Below, piece by piece: positions 1 through 9,692 of a stretch of 64,000 nt of DNA (position 1 is the first letter of the stretch; each line of letters starts with the position of its first letter). The notes under the pieces were generated by a model. It saw only the letters and a program-made list of their open reading frames with translations. It was not told the origin of the DNA and searched no databases. A program made the translations under genes and the position numbers. The DNA is from Saposhnikovia divaricata (lineage: Eukaryota; Streptophyta; Magnoliopsida; Apiales; Apiaceae), in NCBI GenBank assembly GCA_036435485.1, contig CM071596.1:60499001-60563000 (forward strand), read 5' to 3'.

Positions 1-443
1 CCAGTCACTCCAACCCGGCGGACTTATGATATCATCAATGTCACAGTATGAGTAGATAATTCTTGAGTAGTTTCCCCAGGCTCTTCCCAAGAGGACCTTG
101 CCACTTCCATTTATGATACAGTTTATAAAAGAGAAGCCGATGTCGTCATATGGCAAATCCCTATGATGGGCTGCAATAGCTGCAAAAGTTTGTGTAGCTG
201 AATGCATAATGCAATCCTTCGGATAATGCAGTGAAGGCACATATTAGTCATTAGTGAAAGTAGATTATCAAGAAACAACACATTCAGATTTTTCCAGACA
301 TACCTTGTATATTGATCTCGCTCTTCCTAATATGAAATCGACTGTTCCTTTAATGTAACTTTGATAAAAATGATGAGATCCAACGTCATCTAAAAGTGTG
401 TCCTGAGTACCCACGATTCTAACTCCATTAAACATGGATTTAT
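1..443 (-). pseudogene. Pectinesterase (QRT1-like) 3' exons, partial, cut by retrotransposon
   Basis: Two minus-strand exons encode the central and C-terminal catalytic part of a plant pectin methylesterase, a secreted enzyme that de-esterifies cell-wall homogalacturonan. Exon 1-216 (running off the left edge) reads AIAAHHRD, GFSFINC and LGRAWGNYSR, ending near GWSDW, all family-typical. Exon 304-443 reads VGTQDTLLDD, HFYQSYI and GTVDFILG, holding the conserved QDTL and VDFI catalytic-region motifs. Splice signals fit: donor GTATGT at 298-303 and an acceptor just above 216, both in phase 0. The exon stops abruptly at 443, where the TTTAT duplication and a long terminal repeat begin; its other half resumes at 13,063. 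The most similar type I know is QUARTET1-like pectinesterase. As it stands the locus cannot make a normal protein. Confidence 0.85.
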
Positions 444-3400
444 TGTAACACCCTCACTAGCCAACATTAATAATATAAACTCCTATATTCAATTAAACAT
501 TAATATAGGGGAAATCTTAGAAATTTCGGCATGATGTAATCATAAACCGAACTAACCACCTGCTCAAACAATTAAGTAGAACTAAAACAATCCACTTGCA
601 TAAGTTAATTTAAACCATAAGAAATAAAACCATGCCAACCCAGACCGCACACAGGTCACTGTATGAAACAACTACCAATAGCTATTACAACCCAGAACTG
701 AATCAAATAATATACAACCCATCAAATATAATAGCCTGACTACTAGTACGGATGTAATGTGAAACAGGAATATGTGTACTACCCATCCAACCACCTCGAC
801 CCTCTGACTGCCTCGGTGACTACCCCAACCAGACGGGCCACTTCTTCTAGACATCTTCTGGCTTAGCTGAGGAAACAGAATTAGCAAGCAAGTGAGCCAA
901 ATGCTCAGCAAGTATATATATATATATACAATTAAAACATGAACAATTGAAATGTCTGCAAGATTGTCAAGAATTAACAATCAACAATATATATATAAGC
1001 TCAACTGAAAGTTCATCATTTGTCTGAATCAAAAACTAGAAGAGGATTGGACTATCATGCATTTTATAAATAAAACAATTATAAGGTTAGGCTGCTGATC
1101 AGTCACGCACTAACCCCGGACAAACGCACACAGCAATGTCCTTAATGGATCCACGGCACACATTGGCCTTAATTATTTCTGACCACGAATCTGGTCCGAC
1201 CCTTACGGTCCACATTTTTTTTAAAAAAAAACTAACAGTCCAATCCTAACTAAACACCAGGTGTCGGAACAATCGACCACCTCAACTGCCAAACATCCTG
1301 AACACTTTCGTTCCAGGTTAACATCTCAAATCTCACCAAATAGAACAAGGTCGGGTAATCTCTGAATTAAATATCGACAAGTTCGATATGGCAAAAAGGG
1401 GTATTGACTTGAGTCAAGTCACAAAAAGGATTAACAAAAACGATATAGTCAACCTGGGGTATAACAATTGAATATTCATAATTAATGGAAATTATCAGAG
1501 CAATTATATCAAGGATAAATCAATTACATAAGAATCAAGTTATGATAATCATAATTCGCTGGAAATATAAGTGAAGCGGTTTACTTGAAAGAGAGGTGGA
1601 ACAATATGCTTGCAAGGGATATGGATGTAATCAATTCACTAAAAGAATCAACAATTCAGTAGAATCAATTTGGGGTATAACCATTATGTATTCGTAATTT
1701 CGGGAAATTAACAGAACAATTATAGCAAGAGTAATTTAAATAAACATATGAATCAGGTTTTTATAATCATAACTCATTTGAAAGGTAATTGAAGCAATTT
1801 ACTTGCCTTAGCTAGACAATCACAGAATCCGAAGTGTCTTTACGTCCTCAGCTTTAGCCTTCCCTTTATCCACGGGATCTACACACAATATAACACTATT
1901 TTAGAATCCTGATTAATACTCGCTAATCAATATAAACATTCCACTAGTCTACCCCTGCGAATAGTCCCCTAATTGCATTTATATACTTATATAATAGCAA
2001 TATATAAACCACGGATAGTAGCATTTAATCATATTGGCACATTAACACATAATACATAGACTTTAAAATATAAAGCCCGACTCACAACTCGTGCAAATTG
2101 TATAATTATACATATTCATATCCAAGAAATGATGTTAATATATTTAGAAAAATTTTGACGGCATCCCCTTTATACGGGGGACTGCCAGTCGGGATACAGC
2201 CGACACAACCAACACAATTAACCTTGCAACATAACCACAATCCGATAATCCATCCCGATCATATTACAAAACAATTTTATAAACTCAGAATTTAAAACAA
2301 GAAATAAAAATTATAATGTAGTTATTAAAATTTAATTTTGGCTCAGAATAATCATCATCACCAATTTTATACCCTCGACTCAAATTAAATCACCGTCGAG
2401 GGGGCAAAATCCCGAGGGTACCCAAAATTAGGGTTTCCAACTCGGAATTCCACACTTACTATATTATTCGAACTGTAATCAAAATAAATCACAGATTGGT
2501 TCAACAGAGTACTGAATAAATTGATAATATTCGAAGCACACACAATTAAACCAACAAAGTCATATCAATAATTCGAATTAACAGCCTTAATTAAGTGTAT
2601 CCATCACGAAATTCAGTATGACTCGAACAAAATCACAGCCATATCTGACTCGAACAAACACTGATAGTACCATGCTCGGCACAATTTACAGACATACAAT
2701 TGAAAAATCTGCAAGTCACTGAAACTGAGTTGCAACATCCCATAAACTCGACTGCTTGAACACACGCAATTACACGCACACACGCACCGCTGTAACACAC
2801 ACATACTCACACTCACTAGACACACACACATCGGCACCACAACATATTTACACAGCTTTAACAGAAATCAGAACAGGGGAATACGCACACACTCCCATCC
2901 ATACACCAGTACACACATCCATACCCACTCGGTTCAATACTCCACACCAGTCTGTAGGCAACAAAAGAGATAGTGACTTAATTTATAGCTTGAATCTTCA
3001 AGAAAGACATGAACTGAGCTCACAAATTCGGCACACACAGAGGGAAGAAACACAGGGGAAAGGAAAGAGTTTATGCAAGAGAGAGACAGATGAGAGGAGC
3101 GAGAGATTTAAAGAGAGATAGAGAGATTTTAAGGTAATGAGTCGAGAAGACTCGAGAGATTTCGTGAGATATGGTCTGAACAAAGTAACTGAGCCCAATT
3201 AGGAAAGAAATCTAGGGATTTAAGTAGTTAGAATTTGGGGAAAAAGAATCTAGAAACATTTTGTGAATTCTTTAAAGAAACTATAAATCAATTTGTAAAA
3301 TCACAATTAAATACGAATGGATGACATATTTAATTTAAAATTTTAAAAATGAAGAATGTATAATTACAATCACCCACATATTTTTAAAATATTTTTAGGA

Positions 3401-3811
3401 TTAAAAACGAATTAAATATGGATTTTACAAGATTAAATCCTTAAATTGGAAAATAATTCGTAAAATCATTTTAAAATCCTTGAAACCCAGAAATAATTCA
3501 CCAAATATTTTTAAAAGTCATATAAACTAATAAAATCAATAATGAAGAAGATTTCAGGATTTCTGCTAATCCCGAAGATTTAATAAAATTCACAGAAGAT
3601 CAATATAATGAAATTAAATAGGAAATAAATTCCAAAAATATAATTAAAATAGTCAGGCTTACATAACACATATAAAATATCTATCTGACATCCAAATATT
3701 ATTCCACAATATAATACTTCCTCAACCAATTCACACACCACATAATTTATATTTAGTATAAAATAGATAACTTTTAATAATTAAATATTCTGAAATTTCT
3801 AAGGCGTTATA
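444..3811 (-). repeat. 3' LTR of the Tekay-type element
   Basis: Direct repeat of 9,693-13,062. On the plus strand it begins TGTAACACCC and ends GGCGTTATA. Differences from the other copy are a handful of substitutions plus length changes in the (TA)n run near 920 and the T/A run near 1,210. The short open frames inside it (for example the HTHT-rich one at 2,756-3,121) occur identically in both LTRs, are low complexity and are antisense to the element, so I do not call them genes. Confidence 0.95.
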
Positions 3812-3824
3812 ACCTTCCCCCCTT
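3812..3824 (-). other. Polypurine tract of the Tekay-type element
   Basis: Read on the minus strand this is AAGGGGGGAAGGT, immediately before the 3' LTR. It is the expected primer for plus-strand cDNA synthesis and independently confirms the minus orientation. Confidence 0.85.
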
Positions 3825-3851
3825 AAAAGGATTCTGTCCCCAGAATCTCAC

Positions 3852-6800
3852 CTAAGAGAATAATTGAGGATACTTCTCCAGCATATCGCTTTCCAACTCC
3901 CAAGTTGATTCTTCCACCTTGGGGTTTCTCCACAAAACTCTCACTATAGGAATTGTTTTATTCCTCAAAACCTTTTCTTTTCGATCTAGTATTTTGATAG
4001 GCTGCTCCACATAAGATAAATCTGGCTGAATCTCTATCGGCTCATATTCAATGACATGTTTAGAATCCAGATGGTACTTCTTAAGCATGGATACATGGAA
4101 CACGTTATGGATATGTTGCATATGAGGCGGTAAAGCTAACTCGTAGGCGACCTTCCCGACTTTCTTCAATACCTCGAAAGGCCCAACAAATCTTGGACTT
4201 AATTTTCCTTTCTTGCCAAATCTTACTAACCCTTTCCACGGAGATACTTTCAAAAGTACTTGTTCTCCTTCTTCGAACTCCATATTCTTTCTGGCCAAAT
4301 CAGCATACTTTTTCTGTCGATTCTGAGCCGTCACTAACCGTTTCTGAATAAGTTGAACTACTTCCTTGGTTTGCTGAACTAACTCAGGTCCGAGTATCTT
4401 TCGCTCGCCAACTTCTTCCCAGTATACTGGAGATCGACACTTTCGTCCATATAACGCTTCATACGGTGGCATACCGATGCTAGCATGAAAGCTGTTGTTG
4501 TATGAAAATTCCACTAACGGCAAGTGTTCATCCCAACTTCCGGCAAAATCCAATGCACAAACCCGGAGCATGTCTTCAATGGTTTGAATCGTTCTTTCAC
4601 TCTGACCGTCAGTCTGAGGATGGTAAGCAGTACTCATTTTTAATTCGGTGCCCAAACATTCTTGAAAACTTCTCCAGAATCTCGAATTAAATCTTGGATC
4701 TCGATCTGAGACTATTGATACTGGAACTCCATGTCGCACCACAATTTCTTTTATGTATAGATGAACTAATTTGTCTAATGAGAACCTCTCATTTATCGGA
4801 AGGAAGTGTGCAGATTTCGTTAATCGATCAACAATTACCCAGATAGCATCATGATTAGCTCTTGTCCTTGGCAATCCAACCACAAAGTCCATTGCAATAT
4901 GTTCCCATTTCCACTCGGGAATCTCTAATGGTTGTAGCATCCCACTTGGCCTTTGATGTTCTGCTTTTACTTTCTGACAGGTCAAACACTTACTCACCCA
5001 CTCAGCAATATCTCTCTTCATATCTGGCCACCAGAAATTCCTTTTCAAGTCTCGATACATTTTCGTACTTCCTGGATGAATCGAATATTTTGAGCTGTGG
5101 GCTTCCTGTAGAATCTCATTCTTCAACTCTGTCACATTGGGTATCCAAATACGTGAAGAAAATCTTAATATCCCCTTGTCATCTACCTGGGTGCATATTT
5201 CCTCACCGGTTAACTTGTTCACATCTCCGCTCATGACTTCCTCCTGGCATCTGCGAATCCTTTCTAACAATTCTGGCTGAAACGTCATAGTGTACACCGT
5301 ATCTGTACTACTTGCAGGCATACACACCTCTATCTCCAATCTTTCAAACTCTTTGTATAATTCCTCAGGAATTGTCAACATACTGATTTTCTCCTTCCTA
5401 CTTAAAGCGTCCGCCACCACGTTCGCCTTCCCCGGATGATAGTTGATGGTACAATCATAATCCTTGAGTAATTCCAACCATCTTCTCTGTCTCATATTTA
5501 ACTCCTTCTGGGTGAAAATATACTTTAAACTCTTGTGGTCCGTGTAAATTTCACACTTTTCCCCATACAGATAATGTCTCCAAATCTTCAAGGCGAAAAC
5601 AATCGCGGCTAATTCTAAGTCATGAGTAGGATATTTCTGCTCGTGAGGTTTCAATTGTCTCGAAGCATAAGCAATTACCTTACCGTGCTGCATTAGTACA
5701 CATCCCAAACCTTTGTGAGATGCATCACTGTAGATCACAAAATTTCCTTTTTCATCTGGAAGTGTCAATACAGGTGCAGTCACCAATCTCTTCTTCAATT
5801 CCTGGAAACTTTCTTCACACTTCTCATTCCACACAAACTTTTCATTCTTCCTTGTCAACTTTGTTAGTGGGGTGGCTATCTTCGCAAAGTCTTGAACAAA
5901 TCTTCGATAGTATCCCGCCAATCCTAAGAAACTTCGAACTTCTGTGGGTGTTTTAGGTCTGTCCCAATTCATCACGGCTTCAATTTTAGCAGGATCCACC
6001 TTAATCCCTTCACTGCTGATGACATGCCCTAAAAACTGCACTTCTTTCAACCAAAACTCACATTTGGAAAATTTCGCATACAATTTCTCTTTCCTCAACG
6101 TTTCTAAGGCTATTCTTAAATGCCCTGCATGCTCTTCTTCGGTCTTCGAGTATATCAAAATATCATCTATAAACACAATCACAAACTTATCCAAATATTT
6201 CTTGAAGACTCTATTCATTAGGTCCATGAACGCTGCTGGTGCATTAGTTAACCCAAAGGCCATTACTAAGAACTCGTAGTGCCCATACCTAGTCCGAAAC
6301 GCTGTTTTTGGAACGTCTTCCGGTCTAATCTTTAATTGAAAATATCCTGACCGCAAATCAATCTTCGAGAAACAAGTTGCTCCTTTTAACTGATCAAATA
6401 AATCGTCAATTCTTGGCAAAGGGTATTTATTCTTAATGGTCAACTTATTTAATTCCCGATAATCGATACACAGTCTCATACTTCCATCCTTCTTCTTTAC
6501 AAATAATACAGGAGCTCCCCACGGCGATACACTAGGCCTAATAATACCTTTCTCCAGAAGATCTTGCAATTGAACTGCCAATTCCTTCATCTCTACAGGT
6601 GCCATTCGATAAGGAGCCTTTGACACGGGTTCAGTTCCTGGGGCTAAATCAATGGTAAATTCTATTTCTCTATCCGGAGGTAAACCGGGAAGTTCATCCG
6701 GGAAAACATCAAGAAATTCATTCACCACTGGAATTTTCTCGATTTTAGGCACCTCTTGACTAGTATCCATGACATAAGCCATATAGCCCTCGCATCCTTG

Positions 6801-8537
6801 CCTCAACAACCTCTTTGTTTGAATGATCGACAAAAATCTCCTAGTCTGCCTCTGACCCCTAAAGGTAACTTCTACATTATCAGAGGGTTTAAGGATCACC
6901 TTCTTATTCTTACAATCAATTTGGGCATTATTCTCTGTTAACCAATCCATTCCTAAGATAACATCAAATTCACCTAACTGAAAGGGTATCAAATTAGCGT
7001 AAAAACAATGCCCTGAAATATCAATCTTGCAACGAGGACACACTTGAGTAACCGGAATTCGTTCTGAATTAGCTATTTCTATAACTATAGCCTCACGTAA
7101 CATGCATACCTCACAATTTAACTTTTGAACAAATTCTTTGGATATAAAGGATTTCATAGCCCCGGAATCAATTAACACTTTAGCTTGAACAGAATTTACA
7201 GGGAGCGTACCTGCTACCACATCCGAATTCTTAATAGCTTCGTTCAGAGTCATGTTGAAAGTCCTTGCCACTGGTCTGACACTTGCTGTTGGGGGTGCTT
7301 CAATTGCTTGCAGTATTGGATTAGCCAGAACTGGAGGTTTCACTACAGGTACTTTACAGTCTTTCATTATATGCCCTGGCTTCCCACAACGGTGACACAC
7401 AATTCCTGCCTTGCATTCCCGAGCATAATGACCTTTTTGATTACATTTGAAACACGTCACCTCCAACTTTGTGCACACCCCCGGATGCCTCTTCCCACAA
7501 GTCTTACACTCTGCCAAGGGTGGCCTAACCAATTTCTGTTGACTCGCATCTTGAATTCTATTTCCTTGGCCCCCATTCCCTGACCCCGGCTTCTTAGGGT
7601 TCCCATACTTTCCTGGCTGGAATCCTGGCTTTTTATTTGGCACATTCTGAGAACTGCCTTGCTCTTGTCGTTCCCCCATTGACCCAGCCTTTCTTTTCTT
7701 TCCTTCTTTTTCCTTGAAGTATAATTCGCTTTCTCCTTCAGTTATCATGGCCTTTTGCACCACTGCTGCATAAGTCTCCAACTCCAAAACTGCTAGTTTA
7801 GTACGAATCCAAGGTTTCAATCCTTGTTGAAACCTCTTAGCCTTCTTCCTTTCCGTGTCCACATAGGCCGGAGCAAACCTAGCTAGTTCCGTAAACTTGG
7901 TTTCATATTCTGTCACCGACATTTTCCCTTGTTTCAGCTCCAAAAACTTCATCTCCATCTGGTCTTTCATATAGTCGGGGAAATACTTTTCCAAAAATAG
8001 CTCCGTAAACCTTTCCCAAGGAATCACCTCAGTAGCTTCCAACATCTTCACCGACTCCCACCAGTAAGTAGCTTCATTCTTCAAGAAATAACTTACATAT
8101 TCAGTTTGTTTGTCTGCTGGGACCCCAACCAGTGCAATGGCTTTTTCCATCTCTTTTAACCAAGACCTCGCCTCCACCGGGTCCGCTGTTCCTTTAAACT
8201 CAGGAGGTTTTACTGCCTGGAAAGACTTAAAAGTAACCACCGGAGGAACAGGTGGCTGCTGCTGCTGCTGCTGCTGTTGTTGCTGTTGTTGCTGTTGTTG
8301 CTGTTGTTGCTGTTGTTGCTGTTGTTGCTGTTGTTGCTGTTGAGCCAACAACTGCTGCTGTAATTGCTGCTGTTGCTGTGCCAGAGTAGCAGTCTGCTGA
8401 ACAAGAGTTTGTAATATTTGTGCTAAGGCAGGGTCCATCTGACCAACAGGAGGTGGATTAGCTTGCTCCCCCTGATCGGGGGTTCGGGTATTTTGTTTCT
8501 TCTTTTTGGGAGGCATATTTCTGAAATCAATGAACAA
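3852..8537 (-). CDS. Gag-Pol polyprotein, Ty3/gypsy chromovirus
   Basis: Single frame of 1,561 codons with no internal stop. The likely start is the second Met (MPPKKKK, residue 8). Domains in order: a gag region after a 29-residue glutamine run (about residues 66-94), two CCHC zinc knuckles near residues 360-395, an aspartic protease with DSGA near 460, reverse transcriptase with the FIDD active-site box near 788 (about base 6,170), RNase H with YSDAS and a HPGKANVVADALSR segment, integrase with an HHCC zinc region, a D,D-35-E core (DRLTKSAHF, SDRDPRF, HPQTDGQSER) and GPFEV. The C-terminal 60 or so residues (ILDRKEKVLRNK, VLWRN, EESTWE) look like a chromodomain, which targets integration to marked chromatin. 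The polyprotein acts in cytoplasmic virus-like particles and then in nuclear integration. All catalytic motifs are present, so it may be competent. Confidence 0.93.
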   Translation of the reverse strand: MFIDFRNMPPKKKKQNTRTPDQGEQANPPPVGQMDPALAQILQTLVQQTATLAQQQQQLQQQLLAQQQQQQQQQQQQQQQQQQQQQQQQQQQQQPPVPPVVTFKSFQAVKPPEFKGTADPVEARSWLKEMEKAIALVGVPADKQTEYVSYFLKNEATYWWESVKMLEATEVIPWERFTELFLEKYFPDYMKDQMEMKFLELKQGKMSVTEYETKFTELARFAPAYVDTERKKAKRFQQGLKPWIRTKLAVLELETYAAVVQKAMITEGESELYFKEKEGKKRKAGSMGERQEQGSSQNVPNKKPGFQPGKYGNPKKPGSGNGGQGNRIQDASQQKLVRPPLAECKTCGKRHPGVCTKLEVTCFKCNQKGHYARECKAGIVCHRCGKPGHIMKDCKVPVVKPPVLANPILQAIEAPPTASVRPVARTFNMTLNEAIKNSDVVAGTLPVNSVQAKVLIDSGAMKSFISKEFVQKLNCEVCMLREAIVIEIANSERIPVTQVCPRCKIDISGHCFYANLIPFQLGEFDVILGMDWLTENNAQIDCKNKKVILKPSDNVEVTFRGQRQTRRFLSIIQTKRLLRQGCEGYMAYVMDTSQEVPKIEKIPVVNEFLDVFPDELPGLPPDREIEFTIDLAPGTEPVSKAPYRMAPVEMKELAVQLQDLLEKGIIRPSVSPWGAPVLFVKKKDGSMRLCIDYRELNKLTIKNKYPLPRIDDLFDQLKGATCFSKIDLRSGYFQLKIRPEDVPKTAFRTRYGHYEFLVMAFGLTNAPAAFMDLMNRVFKKYLDKFVIVFIDDILIYSKTEEEHAGHLRIALETLRKEKLYAKFSKCEFWLKEVQFLGHVISSEGIKVDPAKIEAVMNWDRPKTPTEVRSFLGLAGYYRRFVQDFAKIATPLTKLTRKNEKFVWNEKCEESFQELKKRLVTAPVLTLPDEKGNFVIYSDASHKGLGCVLMQHGKVIAYASRQLKPHEQKYPTHDLELAAIVFALKIWRHYLYGEKCEIYTDHKSLKYIFTQKELNMRQRRWLELLKDYDCTINYHPGKANVVADALSRKEKISMLTIPEELYKEFERLEIEVCMPASSTDTVYTMTFQPELLERIRRCQEEVMSGDVNKLTGEEICTQVDDKGILRFSSRIWIPNVTELKNEILQEAHSSKYSIHPGSTKMYRDLKRNFWWPDMKRDIAEWVSKCLTCQKVKAEHQRPSGMLQPLEIPEWKWEHIAMDFVVGLPRTRANHDAIWVIVDRLTKSAHFLPINERFSLDKLVHLYIKEIVVRHGVPVSIVSDRDPRFNSRFWRSFQECLGTELKMSTAYHPQTDGQSERTIQTIEDMLRVCALDFAGSWDEHLPLVEFSYNNSFHASIGMPPYEALYGRKCRSPVYWEEVGERKILGPELVQQTKEVVQLIQKRLVTAQNRQKKYADLARKNMEFEEGEQVLLKVSPWKGLVRFGKKGKLSPRFVGPFEVLKKVGKVAYELALPPHMQHIHNVFHVSMLKKYHLDSKHVIEYEPIEIQPDLSYVEQPIKILDRKEKVLRNKTIPIVRVLWRNPKVEESTWELESDMLEKYPQLFS
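8256..8342 (-). repeat. CAG/CAA trinucleotide run encoding 29 glutamines in Gag
   Basis: Eighty-seven bases of mixed CAG and CAA codons give 29 uninterrupted Gln, with further Gln-rich sequence (AQQQQQLQQQLLA) just N-terminal. The codon mix changes along the run: CAG-only near the C-terminal side, a repeating CAACAACAG pattern in the rest. Confidence 0.9.
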
Positions 8538-9087
8538 TTATATTAGATTCAGGTTCAGAAAATAATATCTCAACATGATCCAACTTAAACAAACAATGCA
8601 TATATTACTGAAAGGTAATTCGAGGTCTCCAACCAATATTCCGGTCAACAATTGATTCACAGGGTGCAATAGGGTATCAATCCAAGGTTACACAAGGTAT
8701 TCACAAACGTTCAATAGGTGCAATAAAGAAACAATAGTCATAATGCTAAGGTCAAATATAGTATCGAAAGTAAAAACTATGCTAGAAAGAAATGATGCTG
8801 AAGGTAAATATGAAACGAGCAGTAAATAAGATGCTTAAGTAAATGACGGTATAAAGGAATTTAACACAGTTCTGCGAAAGTGATAATGACATATATAGAT
8901 AGATCAGATACAAGCGTAAGAACAACGCTTCGATAAGGGTACAACATAATGCTAAAAGAGAAGACTGCTAGCATCTAGTCACAGTACAACAGATATATAC
9001 AACAAAACTGGTCGCACTGCAAATCCTGACGTACTACTACTGCCATAACATGCCTCTAAATACCACATCATCATACTACCCTAATCA

Positions 9088-9567
9088 TCACTGGTCATCA
9101 TCGTCATCCGACTCTCCCCGCCAAGCTGATCCCAAAATGCTCTCCAGCTCTGCCGTCACCAGACCTAGGGTCACCTGCTGTGTCACAAATGCCGGCTCAT
9201 CTCGGGATCTAATCCGTCCCCGCCTAATGACCACACGTCTAAGAGCTCGTACTCGCCTCCGGACATCCTCCAGCTCAGCTACCGCTCTATCTCGATCTCT
9301 AGCCAGGTCCTCCTCCCCAGCCCTCATAGCCCTCAACTCTGCCATCTGCCCTAAGAGATAGTCCCTCTCTCGGGCCACTCGCTCGTACACATGGTATGGA
9401 ACAGGCTGAGGAGTGTACTGGTATGCTGGCCCATTCACTGAGCCCTGCGATCCTACGAACGGCTGCATAACCCCTGGGGAAATCTGCTGCGGTACAGAAG
9501 CCCCTCCTTCCGGATCCTCGTCCGGGTCTGAATCGGAACCAGAAGCAGGTGCCTGAAGTATACACAC
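9088..9567 (-). CDS. Extra ORF between primer site and gag, acidic coiled-coil protein
   Basis: A 159-codon sense-strand frame starts about 110 bases downstream of the primer-binding site and ends about 550 bases before gag. I recognise no domain. Visible features are an acidic Ser/Asp/Glu-rich N-terminus (SDSDPDEDPEGG), a Pro/Gln-rich stretch, a long charged segment from about residue 60 to 120 (ERVARERDYLL, EEDLARDRDRAVAELEDVRRRV) with heptad-like spacing that suggests a coiled coil, an Arg-rich patch (VVIRRGRIRSR), and an acidic tail DDDDDQ. The start is the ATG just after a (TA)n run. Additional ORFs are known in some plant LTR elements, but this one has no function I can assign. It could be an untranslated leader with a fortuitous open frame. 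Confidence 0.55.
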   Translation of the reverse strand: MCILQAPASGSDSDPDEDPEGGASVPQQISPGVMQPFVGSQGSVNGPAYQYTPQPVPYHVYERVARERDYLLGQMAELRAMRAGEEDLARDRDRAVAELEDVRRRVRALRRVVIRRGRIRSRDEPAFVTQQVTLGLVTAELESILGSAWRGESDDDDDQ

Positions 9568-9676
9568 ATATATATATATATATAATTAGACTTCCTATCT
9601 CTCACGAAACAATCCTAACCTTTCTTATAACTCTACCCCGACTCCCCACCTAATTGTTTCAGTGACTGTGACCTGT

Positions 9677-9690
9677 GGCTCTGATACCAA
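9677..9690 (-). other. Primer-binding site (initiator Met tRNA)
   Basis: On the minus strand this reads TTGGTATCAGAGCC, two bases from the 5' LTR, complementary to the 3' end of plant initiator methionine tRNA. Confidence 0.92.
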
Positions 9691-9692
9691 CT

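Noticed and set aside
2756..3121. 121-codon open frame rich in His-Thr, repeated at 12,007-12,372
   Set aside because: Low-complexity ACAC-rich DNA inside both LTRs, antisense to the element, with no recognisable homology.
4502..8343. Plus-strand open frames across the gag-pol region, including a poly-Cys frame
   Set aside because: Antisense shadows of an intact gag-pol frame; poly-Cys is simply the complement of the Gln repeat.
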